DNA of 33,384 bases from Cellvibrionaceae bacterium (GTDB lineage: Bacteria; Pseudomonadota; Gammaproteobacteria; Pseudomonadales; Cellvibrionaceae). Position numbers and translations under genes: made by a program. The DNA is taken from positions 1 through 33,384 of the forward strand of contig PANW01000077.1 in the NCBI GenBank assembly GCA_002707785.1. Direction: 5' to 3'. Shown here in pieces: positions 16,081-22,450 of the stretch. Every line of letters begins with the position of its first letter. The stretch's first letter is position 1. Under the pieces are notes generated by a model. It was not told the DNA's origin, did not search any database, and saw only the letters and a program-made list of their open reading frames with translations.

Positions 16081-16419
16081 TTAGTGGCTGCGACGATTAA
16101 ATTTGTTCGCGTGTAGGATCATTGTCGCTAGCTTTTCGACTGAAAGTTGATCAAGCACCTCGCTCGGGCAATCAGGGCAAGCATTAGAAGCCAGCTCACG
16201 AATCTGTTGTTCGTCAGCCGTCGCTAAATTCCGTGCAGCCCTAGAGTTTAGGCCTCCTCGTAGGCGGTCTAAGACGCGATGTGCAATTGCGTCATCTCGA
16301 TTTTTCAATAGACGTTCAGAGCTCAACGTGTAGCTAACGCCTTGGATGATTGCAGTCCGCTCCGTCTCTGGACGCAAGGTGTCGAGATTTAGGACTCCGG
16401 AGTTGGTGAGTTGTGTCAT
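16081..16419 (-). CDS. Hypothetical protein, 112 residues
   Basis: A soluble, mostly helical protein beginning MTQLTNSGVLNLDTLRPETE and ending HANKFNRRSH. Two cysteines occur in NACPDCPSE, which could bind a metal. GGAG lies 7 nt before the ATG. A 15-bp palindrome lies about 31 bp upstream, so the gene is probably regulated on its own, and a strong terminator follows it. I recognise no family. Its place between the HUH-like gene and the small-gene operon suggests a role in maintenance of the element, but that is inference. Confidence 0.65.
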   Translation of the reverse strand: MTQLTNSGVLNLDTLRPETERTAIIQGVSYTLSSERLLKNRDDAIAHRVLDRLRGGLNSRAARNLATADEQQIRELASNACPDCPSEVLDQLSVEKLATMILHANKFNRRSH

Positions 16420-16449
16420 GGTAAATCTCCAAGTATAAGGTTTTGGGGG

Positions 16450-16464
16450 TGAGAATAATTCTCA
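16450..16464. promoter_or_regulatory. Fur-like 7-1-7 palindrome upstream of the 112-residue gene
   Basis: TGAGAATAATTCTCA is a perfect 7-1-7 palindrome. It differs from the Fur core TGATAATNATTATCA at one symmetric position in each arm. It may instead be the operator of an element-encoded repressor. Confidence 0.4.
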
Positions 16465-16548
16465 TCTGGTGGTTTCTGAAAATTGGCTAAAAATTCTGTG
16501 ACCATTGGGGTCAACTGCCAGCCTGTGGATCTAAGACTATGACAGATC

Positions 16549-16581
16549 ACTTCTGGCTCACTTCTGGCTCATTCATGGCTC
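16549..16581 (+). repeat. Three 11-bp tandem iterons containing TGGCTC
   Basis: Units ACTTCTGGCTC (16549-16559), ACTTCTGGCTC (16560-16570) and ATTCATGGCTC (16571-16581) repeat with a period of 11 bp, one helical turn. They overlap the last codons of the HTH-protein gene. The same TGGCTCA core recurs six times at 18424-18538. Confidence 0.65.
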
Positions 16582-17147
16582 ATCTCGGATTGGTCTACTT
16601 CCGCTGGTGCCAATCCCATCGCAATATCTTCCTGCTCTTGTTGGCGGCGAATTTCTGCAACATCATCATCGGTCAGCTCGCGAACGACGATTTCAGGTAG
16701 CTCTTCGTCTGGGTCGCCTTCAGATTGAGGGGCGATCTTCACCGCGCTCCGTAGACCATCAGCATTGAGCTTCACCACATTTGAGAGCGAACCAAGTGCT
16801 CTCGCTCGAATAAGTGCCGCGTGTGGGTCTTTGTTTAGAACGTCCAAGGTTGCCAGCGCTTCCACTTGAATTCGATCAGTTAAAACAAGCGCGGACCGAA
16901 CTGTTGTAGCAGTTAGAAGCCGCAAGTTTTCGTCATTTGCGCTACTAGCAAGTACACGCTTTCGGGCCTCTGCCAGTGCCTCAGAGCAAAGCGAACCTTT
17001 GATTGTTTTGTGTCTGGAAAGGACTCTCTTTATTGTCGCAACACTCAAGCCGGTTTCGTGGGCTATGTCGATCAGGGGGCAGCCTAGCCCGCGCATCAGA
17101 ACAATTTGTTGATCTCGCTGAGCTTTGGTCTCGGCAGTTTTACTCAC
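16569..17147 (-). CDS. Hypothetical protein with N-terminal helix-turn-helix
   Basis: A 192-residue protein, last gene of a three-gene operon. Residues 14-45 form a resolvase-like or small-terminase-like helix-turn-helix (IVLMRGLGCPLIDIAHETGL, then SVATIKRVLSRH). The middle is helical (SALVLTDRIQVEALATLDVL), and the C-terminal 50 residues are very acidic. It starts with GTG, whose bases overlap the TGA stop of the preceding gene by 4 nt (GTGA), so translation is coupled. Small terminase subunits share the general layout of HTH plus oligomerisation helices, but no large terminase is present. It probably binds DNA of the element. The function is unknown. Confidence 0.65.
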   Translation of the reverse strand: MSKTAETKAQRDQQIVLMRGLGCPLIDIAHETGLSVATIKRVLSRHKTIKGSLCSEALAEARKRVLASSANDENLRLLTATTVRSALVLTDRIQVEALATLDVLNKDPHAALIRARALGSLSNVVKLNADGLRSAVKIAPQSEGDPDEELPEIVVRELTDDDVAEIRRQQEQEDIAMGLAPAEVDQSEMSHE

Positions 17148-17335
17148 GTTTCTGTGGCTTCCTGAGCCGCTGCTATACCGGCTTCAAAGCCGCGTTGGTA
17201 CTCATCCGCCAGCGCGAACTTAACGCGGAAACGTTCGATTGTTGCCGCTTCGTCTGGTGTTACTTGGTTTGGTTGTTGAGCGTTCTCGTTCAGCCCCGAC
17301 TGAATACGTCGAAAGCCGTGCGGTTTATTGTTCAT
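17144..17335 (-). CDS. Small hypothetical protein, 63 residues
   Basis: The start is taken as the ATG at 17335 because GAGGAAA lies about 9 nt upstream, inside the end of the preceding gene. A longer frame to 17398 would overlap that gene much more. The sequence has a disordered N-terminus and a helix FALADEYQRGFEAGIAAAQE near the C-terminus. It overlaps the genes on both sides by 11 and 4 nt, and is therefore made together with them. I recognise no family. Its small size and position suggest an adaptor between the flanking DNA-binding-like proteins, which is inference. Confidence 0.55.
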   Translation of the reverse strand: MNNKPHGFRRIQSGLNENAQQPNQVTPDEAATIERFRVKFALADEYQRGFEAGIAAAQEATET

Positions 17336-17729
17336 TAGTGTCGATTTCCTCATCTGAAATGCCGTTGAGCTCGAGTGCGTAGGAGCGGAGGGCCTCATAG
17401 CGAATCAGCCCAAACGGAAGATCTTTATCCGCTGCATAAAGTTTGATCCCTAGCTCTCGTCGTTTGGAAGCTGGGGTCTTTTTGAGATAGTCATAAACTG
17501 CTGCATTGAGCAGTTCATTCGTGTCGATCTTTTGATCGTCTGCTAAGACTTGAACGGCTTCGCTGAGAGATTTATTCAGCCAAACCTCTTGCGGAGCTGC
17601 CCCATGAATTAAGGCTGTTTGTTTTAGGTGTGAGCGTTTGAGGCGTTGTCGGCGTGTTATCTGAGTTCGACTAAGGCTGTTTGGGTTTCGGCCTTTGGGT
17701 CGGCCTCGTCCGCGAGGTGGGGTGGCCAT
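17325..17729 (-). CDS. Hypothetical DNA-binding-like protein with AT-hook-type N-terminus
   Basis: A 134-residue protein, first gene of the three-gene operon. The N-terminus has an AT-hook-like core (RGRGRPKGR) followed by a basic stretch ITRRQRLKRSHLKQ. The middle (LSEAVQVLADDQKIDTNELLNAAVYDYLKK) resembles a helix pair of the ribbon-helix-helix or plasmid-control kind. The C-terminus is acidic. GGAG lies 9 nt before the ATG. The promoter region upstream contains two CACTAGTG palindromes. It could be a partition or copy-control protein. No family is recognised. Confidence 0.6.
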   Translation of the reverse strand: MATPPRGRGRPKGRNPNSLSRTQITRRQRLKRSHLKQTALIHGAAPQEVWLNKSLSEAVQVLADDQKIDTNELLNAAVYDYLKKTPASKRRELGIKLYAADKDLPFGLIRYEALRSYALELNGISDEEIDTNEQ

Positions 17730-17797
17730 TCATTGGGCTCCAGTATAAGAAGCCTGAATTATACCATGTTTAAATTAATGTATACAGTTACCAGTAA

Positions 17798-17849
17798 ATC
17801 ACTAGTGATCTAACTATTTGTTTTTAAAGAATAAAATCACTAGTGATTT
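17798..17849. promoter_or_regulatory. Pair of ATCACTAGTGAT palindromes
   Basis: ATCACTAGTGAT occurs at 17798-17809 and, extended to the 16-bp perfect palindrome AAATCACTAGTGATTT, at 17834-17849. The cores are 38 bp apart. They fill the gap between the serine recombinase stop and the three-gene operon start. They are good candidates for operator sites of the operon or crossover/accessory sites of the recombinase. Confidence 0.6.
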
Positions 17850-17854
17850 CAGAT

Positions 17855-18406
17855 TTATTTGGCTTGGGCTCGTTTTATTGTAGCGGGGCTGACCCCAAGT
17901 TTCGTGGCAGTTTGTGAAATAGACAGACCCTCTTTTCGAAGCTTTTTGACTAATTTATGGTCTACGCTGGGCTTGCGTCCTAGATGAATGCCTTCTGCTT
18001 TGGCTCTTGCTCGACCTGCATTAGCCCTCTCCATAGTCTTCCTGCGCTCCATCTCCGCAATCTTACTCAGAATCGCCACCAATAGCTCGCCTGCATCGGT
18101 CGCAAGGTCTACACCCATTCGGCTAATGATGATGTTCACGCCCTTGGCTTTTAGTGAAGCGATGTTCTGCTGTACGTCGATAGAGTCTCTACCTAACCGG
18201 TCAAGGTCTACAGTGACCAGCGTGTCGCCCTCTCGAATGTAGGCCAATAGCTCTGCAAAGCCTTCCCTGTTTTCACCTTTCACGGTCCCTGATACGGCCT
18301 CATCGTAGAACTCACGGTCAACCCTGTAGGTTTGGCTGAGTTCGTGACGTTGCGTTTCTATTGTCTGATCTCGGGTGCTGACTCTGTAGTAAGCGATTGT
18401 GGCCAT
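17855..18406 (-). CDS. Serine recombinase (resolvase/invertase family)
   Basis: A 183-residue enzyme of the small resolvase/invertase type. The nucleophile is Ser10 in YYRVSTRDQ, and the conserved arginines are Arg8, Arg70 and Arg73 (DLDRLGRDS). The E helix reads ILSKIAEMERRKTMERANAGRARAKAEG, and the C-terminal helix-turn-helix is GLSISQTATKLGVSPATIKRA. GGAG lies 7 nt before the ATG. Upstream is a cluster of six TGGCTCA repeats that could contain its recombination site. In replicating elements such enzymes resolve dimers; in others they invert segments. The size and motifs are complete. Confidence 0.92.
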   Translation of the reverse strand: MATIAYYRVSTRDQTIETQRHELSQTYRVDREFYDEAVSGTVKGENREGFAELLAYIREGDTLVTVDLDRLGRDSIDVQQNIASLKAKGVNIIISRMGVDLATDAGELLVAILSKIAEMERRKTMERANAGRARAKAEGIHLGRKPSVDHKLVKKLRKEGLSISQTATKLGVSPATIKRAQAK

Positions 18407-18423
18407 GATGCTGCTCCGTTGCT

Positions 18424-18540
18424 TGGCTCATAAGATGGCTCATATTATGGGGGTTGGCTCACAATAAGTAAATCCCATTTTTGAGCCACTCTGTAGGGCT
18501 GGCAACCGCATGGCTCAAAACTATTACCTTTTGAGCCATG
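18424..18540. repeat. TGGCTCA repeat cluster with 12-bp perfect hairpin, candidate origin or res site
   Basis: TGGCTCA occurs directly at 18424, 18436, 18455 and 18511, and inverted (TGAGCCA) at 18482 and 18532. The last pair forms a perfect hairpin: CATGGCTCAAAA (18509-18520), an 8-nt loop CTATTACC, and TTTTGAGCCATG (18529-18540). The bases AACTATTAC (18519-18527), partly in the loop, match the nonanucleotide NANTATTAC nicked by CRESS-DNA Rep proteins. The layout of iterons plus hairpin resembles a rolling-circle origin. A serine-recombinase site is the main alternative. Confidence 0.55.
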
Positions 18541-19014
18541 TGGCATTAGGTAGAACGAACGGTTCAGCTTCACTGTGTGAAAATAAACCGAAGCCATACG
18601 AAAATTGTTGTGAGCAATTGAAGGAAAGGATTACAGCTCTTTGTATATTCAATGTGGTTAGCGGGCTTAGACGCATAGGCCACGTGGAAAATCAAAACCA
18701 GATACCAAAGACTCTGATCGTTTGAAAAGTGCTGTAACCTGTTGATTTATCCGCTGGCAAATATATGATCCAAGGGAAAGGATTTGTTCTACGACGCAGG
18801 GCTTAAGTGTCTATCCCTGCTGCATGCATCTCGTTGGTTTTTATCAAATGTCCTGAGTGACATAAATCCGTAAACGAGTAGTCCCCCCAGTCGTATTTAG
18901 TATCCAATCAGGAACTACCAGCGGGTGGCGCAAGAGTATTGATGATAGAGCAGGACGCGCTGGGCGTCTCACAATCAAGTTCCCAATTCAAACCAATAAG
19001 GATGTTTTTGCCAC
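18541..19014. other. Gene-free stretch within the element
   Basis: About 470 bp between the hairpin and the lipoprotein gene. A 71-codon plus-strand frame (18510-18725) begins inside the hairpin arm and has no convincing ribosome site. Weak dyads GCAGGG/CCCTGC (18796-18820) and GACGC/GCGTC (18954-18968) are present. I see no RNA gene. Confidence 0.4.
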
Positions 19015-19398
19015 ATGAAGAAAATCACCACCGCGATAGCTGTTTTAACTCTGGTCGGTTGCGCCGGATCCCCGTGGAGTATTCAATCGATGACCGCTGA
19101 GGAACTTAGGATCGTGCCGGATAGCCAGCTTGCTCAGTCCTTTACTCACAGCAGAACGCAACTGGTTGAAGCTGAGCTAAGAAGAAGAGGCCTTATCAAC
19201 GCCGACAACGAAGCCCACATTCGAAACGAGACCATTGCCGTTGGTCTTGATTTGAAGTCGGCCGCCTTAGCCCTTGGGCCACCCATGAGAGTCAATGAGT
19301 CCGTCGGTCGATCTGGCAAACAAACCCAGTGGGTGTATCCAGGCAACCGATATGTGTATTTGGAGAACGGCGTCGTCACTAGCTGGAGTGGATGGTAA
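19015..19398 (+). CDS. Putative lipoprotein with BamE/SmpA-like C-terminal half
   Basis: A 127-residue protein with a lipoprotein signal (MKKITTAIAVLTLVGC, Cys16). After a short helical region, the C-terminal half, GLDLKSAALALGPPMRVNES followed by QTQWVYPGNRYVYLENGVVTSWSG, resembles the small alpha/beta fold of BamE and related lipoproteins, in which a helix precedes a strand-rich 'W.Y....VYLENG.V..W' segment. It is the only plus-strand gene of the element that I can support, so it is probably an independently expressed cargo gene. AAGGAT lies about 12 nt before the ATG. The function is unknown; an envelope role is inferred. Confidence 0.7.
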   Translation: MKKITTAIAVLTLVGCAGSPWSIQSMTAEELRIVPDSQLAQSFTHSRTQLVEAELRRRGLINADNEAHIRNETIAVGLDLKSAALALGPPMRVNESVGRSGKQTQWVYPGNRYVYLENGVVTSWSGW

Positions 19399-19483
19399 TG
19401 AAAGTAGGGTATGTTTGAGTCATTGGCTCTTTGTTTCAGGTTCGGAGAGACTAAGAGCCGTTGATGTCATAGGAAACGTGGAT

Positions 19484-21040
19484 TTATAGCTTATTGTGTA
19501 GCTTAAATGCCTGCCAGCTGAGTGAATCGATGTTGACCCCGTCATATTTAATGTTATTAACAACCTCCTTAAGCTTACTCAAATTAGCAGCTTTTCGGTG
19601 GGTGTATCGGGCTGTTGTTGGTGACGCTAGGGCTTCTACCTGTACCGCAGTTGTGTGACCCAGAAGCGCCCCTATTTCAGCCTGAGTACTGTCACGGCTG
19701 TCTAGGTTTGTTGCAGCTGTATGGCGTAGAGAGTGTAGAGTCTTAACCCACTCATTACCGCGCTCATTTACGCCTAGTAACTCGACTCCCACGCTTTCTG
19801 CTTTTTCGAGAAACCAATCGCTAAACAGCTCTAACTTATCCGTACTGGGCCATTCGAATAGTACCCCTGTTGCTCCGTTTTCAGCTCTCCGCTCTGCCAC
19901 AAAGTTCAGAAAGCCCGCACGAATAAGAGTTGAGTGGATGGGGATTTTCCTGCGGCTATTTTCATTTTTTAGCGATTGTCCCTCAAAGCGATCATTTATT
20001 TCAATGAAGTGAATCCCTTCGTCGGCGTGAATGTTATCGACTCTAAGGCTGAGAATCTCTTTCCTACGAGCCCCGCTGTATGCGAGCAGTAGTGGTCCCC
20101 AGAACCTGACGGGTAATGATTGTTGGTTCGCATGCTGGCTTGCGCGATAGCTCCCGTAATTAGGGCCGAAGATAGTTTGAAGGTCGGTGTCACTAAATGG
20201 CTTACGTTCAATGGTAGGTTGGTCTTTAAGCCCTTTGGTTTGAAGGTATATGTCAAAGCTTTGGGTCATTGAGTCTTCGTAATTAGCCTTTTCAAAGATC
20301 TCTCGTAAGTGCCTGAAGCGCGCTCGTTTAGTCGCAAGGCCAACGGTGTCTACATCATGATCGCCATCGAGAGCCATCTCGAAAATCTCTGCGTGTGTGA
20401 GGCTCTGTAGCTTGGTGCGTTTTGGCAGGTTATCCACAATCGACCGAGCTTCTCTCATTTTGGATCGCTTGATTTCGTGGCAGTGGATGTCCCCAAAAAA
20501 GTCACACCAAAACTTATAGCTGGATCTAGCGTCTTTTTTCCCTCGTTCAGCTACATCTCTGGCTGAGAATTGATCAAGCCACTCTTTGGCCACAGTAGAT
20601 AACTTTTGAGGGTTATCTATCGTGGGTTCCGGTGCCTTGTGAGACGTTGAGTCTGTCACTGTCGTGAGGGCCTCGAGTAGGGCCGAAGCTTTAGCCTGTG
20701 ACACCTTGTTTTGCTCGGTCATCAACTCAAGGCGATGCTCGGATACCTTTGCCTCAAAGGCATTATTTTGAGCTTGCCCTTTTGCGACAGAAAGCTTTCC
20801 TTTGAGAAGTAGATGTTTGCGGTGTAGCTCGCTGTCAGTCATGTAAGGTGCCTTCTCGAAAAATTCACGAAACACTATCGCAAAAAAACCGGCGATTACA
20901 GCAGCATCTCGCTTATTTTGAGCTCCGGTACTTTTTTGGAACTCGCTTGGTAATCTCCCTCGTAAGTCTTTTGGTGTTTGGATTCTGAATCGCCAGATAT
21001 TTTCGCTCTTCCGTCTGAGCAAATATTGGGCATATGCCAT
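19484..21040 (-). CDS. int: Tyrosine-type site-specific integrase
   Basis: A 518-residue phage-type integrase. The N-terminus (AQYLLRRKSENIWRFRIQTP, then KDLRGRLP) is the DUF6538-type domain common in integrases of genomic islands. A coiled region follows (about 75-125), then a core-binding domain. The catalytic residues are Arg325 (YSGARRKEIL), the HSLRH box with His436 and Arg439, His462 (LLGHTT) and the nucleophile Tyr479 (TARYTHR). The start at 21040 lies about 120 bp from the right att core, with arm-type repeats in between, as expected for an integrase next to its own attachment site. Confidence 0.93.
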   Translation of the reverse strand: MAYAQYLLRRKSENIWRFRIQTPKDLRGRLPSEFQKSTGAQNKRDAAVIAGFFAIVFREFFEKAPYMTDSELHRKHLLLKGKLSVAKGQAQNNAFEAKVSEHRLELMTEQNKVSQAKASALLEALTTVTDSTSHKAPEPTIDNPQKLSTVAKEWLDQFSARDVAERGKKDARSSYKFWCDFFGDIHCHEIKRSKMREARSIVDNLPKRTKLQSLTHAEIFEMALDGDHDVDTVGLATKRARFRHLREIFEKANYEDSMTQSFDIYLQTKGLKDQPTIERKPFSDTDLQTIFGPNYGSYRASQHANQQSLPVRFWGPLLLAYSGARRKEILSLRVDNIHADEGIHFIEINDRFEGQSLKNENSRRKIPIHSTLIRAGFLNFVAERRAENGATGVLFEWPSTDKLELFSDWFLEKAESVGVELLGVNERGNEWVKTLHSLRHTAATNLDSRDSTQAEIGALLGHTTAVQVEALASPTTARYTHRKAANLSKLKEVVNNIKYDGVNIDSLSWQAFKLHNKL

Positions 21041-21072
21041 GATTTATCGCCTGTTATGACGACTAATCGAGA

Positions 21073-21109
21073 AATAGTGACCACCAATAGTGACGTCAAG
21101 GTCACTATT
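21073..21109. repeat. Arm-type repeats at the right end of the element
   Basis: AATAGTGACC (21073-21082), CCAATAGTGACGTCA (21084-21098) and GGTCACTATT (21100-21109) follow each other; the first and last are exact inverted repeats. The middle one is identical to 14795-14809 at the left end. They lie between the integrase start and the att core. Confidence 0.6.
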
Positions 21110-21158
21110 CTAATGCCAATAGCCGCTGAGGCCCCTAGAATACGCTCTGAGCGTGTTT

Positions 21159-21172
21159 CATGTTGTCGCACC
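21159..21172 (+). repeat. attR core repeat
   Basis: CATGTTGTCGCACC is identical to 14700-14713. Here the TGCGAC arm of the palindrome is missing and GTTT precedes instead. Joining the left flank to the right flank through this repeat recreates an uninterrupted host sequence with the full palindrome. Confidence 0.65.
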
Positions 21173-21193
21173 CGCTTTGCCGCGGCGGGTTTT
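21171..21193 (+). terminator. Weak hairpin with T-tract just outside the element
   Basis: CCCGC (21171-21175) pairs with GCGGG (21185-21189), followed by TTTTC. The stem is only 5 bp. It overlaps the att core by two bases and belongs mostly to the host flank. Confidence 0.35.
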
Positions 21194-21293
21194 CAGAGGC
21201 GCTGAAGATGTTTGTAACACCAGCGATGTGGCCTCTATATTGTCGTTTTGGAGGTGCGAGGTTGGTGTTCACCTAAGGTAATAATTGAAGGAA

Positions 21294-22145
21294 TCAATCT
21301 TCCAGTAAGCGTTTGGGGTGCTTGCCATCGACGAAACCCATAAAGGGCGGATGGATGCTGTAACCGAGCAGTCGTTGAATGTGCTCGCTGCACTGTTTGA
21401 CTCTTGGGATAGAAGTGGAAAGGCTGAAATTCTCCTGCGGCCGGCACCAAGGTTCACAATATTGAGCGGTAACGGCGAGGCGATTGTGTTGGGAGCGATT
21501 CTCGCCACCTCCGTGCCAGAGTGTGCCCAGAAAAAAGATAACGGAACCGGCAGGCATCACCGCACTGACCTGACGATCATCGGCGCTAGGCAGGCGATCT
21601 CCCCAGTGGTGACTGCCGGGAATCGCCACGGTAGCGCCATTGTCTTCGGTAAAGTCTTCAATGGCCCAGACGGTGGCGGCGCCATAGGGTGGTCGCGGCC
21701 GAGGGATGGGGTAGAAGCCGTCGTCGTAGTGGATAGGTTGTTGAGCTTCGCCGGGTAAGATGTTGATCATCTGCAGCTGCGACAGCAAATAGTTGGGTTG
21801 CATGATTCGATCGAGCAGCCCGAGAATCAATGGGTGCTCAACCAGAGGATTGCAACACAAGGTCTTCTCAATCACCGAATAGAGCCGTTGAGTTTTTTCA
21901 CCCTCAAAATTATTGCGACCCGTCAGTGGTGGCAGTAGAGCTTTCGCTTCACTGCGGATGCGCTGCAACTGCTCTTCGCTGATGAGCTTGTCAATGATGA
22001 CGTAGCCATCCCGTTCCAGTTTAGTCATCAGACCGTCGATGACCGACGCGTCGACATCCTGTTGTGAACCGGCCGTTGAGCGGTACTTGCTGGCGAGATC
22101 TGAATGGCGATATTCATTCACATCTTCGAAGATCTTGCTCGTCAT
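21294..22145 (-). CDS. Phytanoyl-CoA dioxygenase (PhyH) family protein
   Basis: A 283-residue Fe(II)/2-oxoglutarate-type oxygenase. The iron ligands are His139 and Asp141 in the HxD motif (PIHYDDG) and His211 (LWHGGGEN). Arg222, eleven residues later in HNRLAV, fits the 2-oxoglutarate contact. The start is the ATG at 22145, with AGAGGGG upstream; a longer frame to 22205 adds a segment unlike the family. Bacterial members hydroxylate varied small molecules, and the substrate here cannot be told. It is divergent from the MATE exporter gene and would be the next host gene beyond the receptor promoter if the element were absent. Confidence 0.88.
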   Translation of the reverse strand: MTSKIFEDVNEYRHSDLASKYRSTAGSQQDVDASVIDGLMTKLERDGYVIIDKLISEEQLQRIRSEAKALLPPLTGRNNFEGEKTQRLYSVIEKTLCCNPLVEHPLILGLLDRIMQPNYLLSQLQMINILPGEAQQPIHYDDGFYPIPRPRPPYGAATVWAIEDFTEDNGATVAIPGSHHWGDRLPSADDRQVSAVMPAGSVIFFLGTLWHGGGENRSQHNRLAVTAQYCEPWCRPQENFSLSTSIPRVKQCSEHIQRLLGYSIHPPFMGFVDGKHPKRLLED

Positions 22146-22450
22146 AGGTTTGCCCCTCTTATTTGGGAATTCTATTGAGTCTACTCCAATTACTCTGCCA
22201 TGCATTGATCAAATCATCAGAGACTATTGACCAAACCTTAGATGGGGATTTTCCGAAAACTTCGCGAGAGGGATAACCGCTAGACAAACTATAGGATCAA
22301 TTGGCGCATAGGGAGATTGAGGTTAGGTTGGTGATTGTTCATTGTGGTTTAATAGCGGGCTCGGATGTCTAGCAGTGCAGCGGGCATTATGATCGCGGTT
22401 GATTAACTACCGCTCTGGGTTTTGAGCCCGTCACAGAATTTGGATCCACC
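22146..22450. other. 305-bp divergent intergenic region
   Basis: This separates the PhyH gene (minus) and the MATE gene (plus), so it should hold both promoters. I see no strong dyad, riboswitch-like fold or FNR-type box. Confidence 0.4.

Larger units (their letters stand above)
14700..21172. mobile_element. Integrative element with tyrosine integrase, about 6.5 kb
   Basis: A 14-bp direct repeat, CATGTTGTCGCACC, bounds the region (14700-14713 and 21159-21172). Next to the right copy is a tyrosine integrase reading inward. Near both ends lies the repeat CCAATAGTGACGTCA, a plausible integrase arm site. Inside are a serine recombinase, a possible HUH endonuclease, three coupled small genes, a 112-residue unknown protein, a lipoprotein, and TGGCTCA repeat clusters. 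I see no conjugation, capsid or resistance genes. Stretches 14714-14837 and 15003-15250 hold no gene I can support. The element separates the receptor gene from the dioxygenase gene that would otherwise be its neighbour. Confidence 0.75.

Noticed and set aside
18424-18540. CRISPR-like array
   Set aside because: The repeats are only 7 bp, unevenly spaced and in both orientations, and no cas genes are present.
18510-18725. 71-codon plus-strand frame after the TGGCTCA cluster
   Set aside because: It starts inside the hairpin arm, has no convincing ribosome site, and the product shows no domain or coherent composition.
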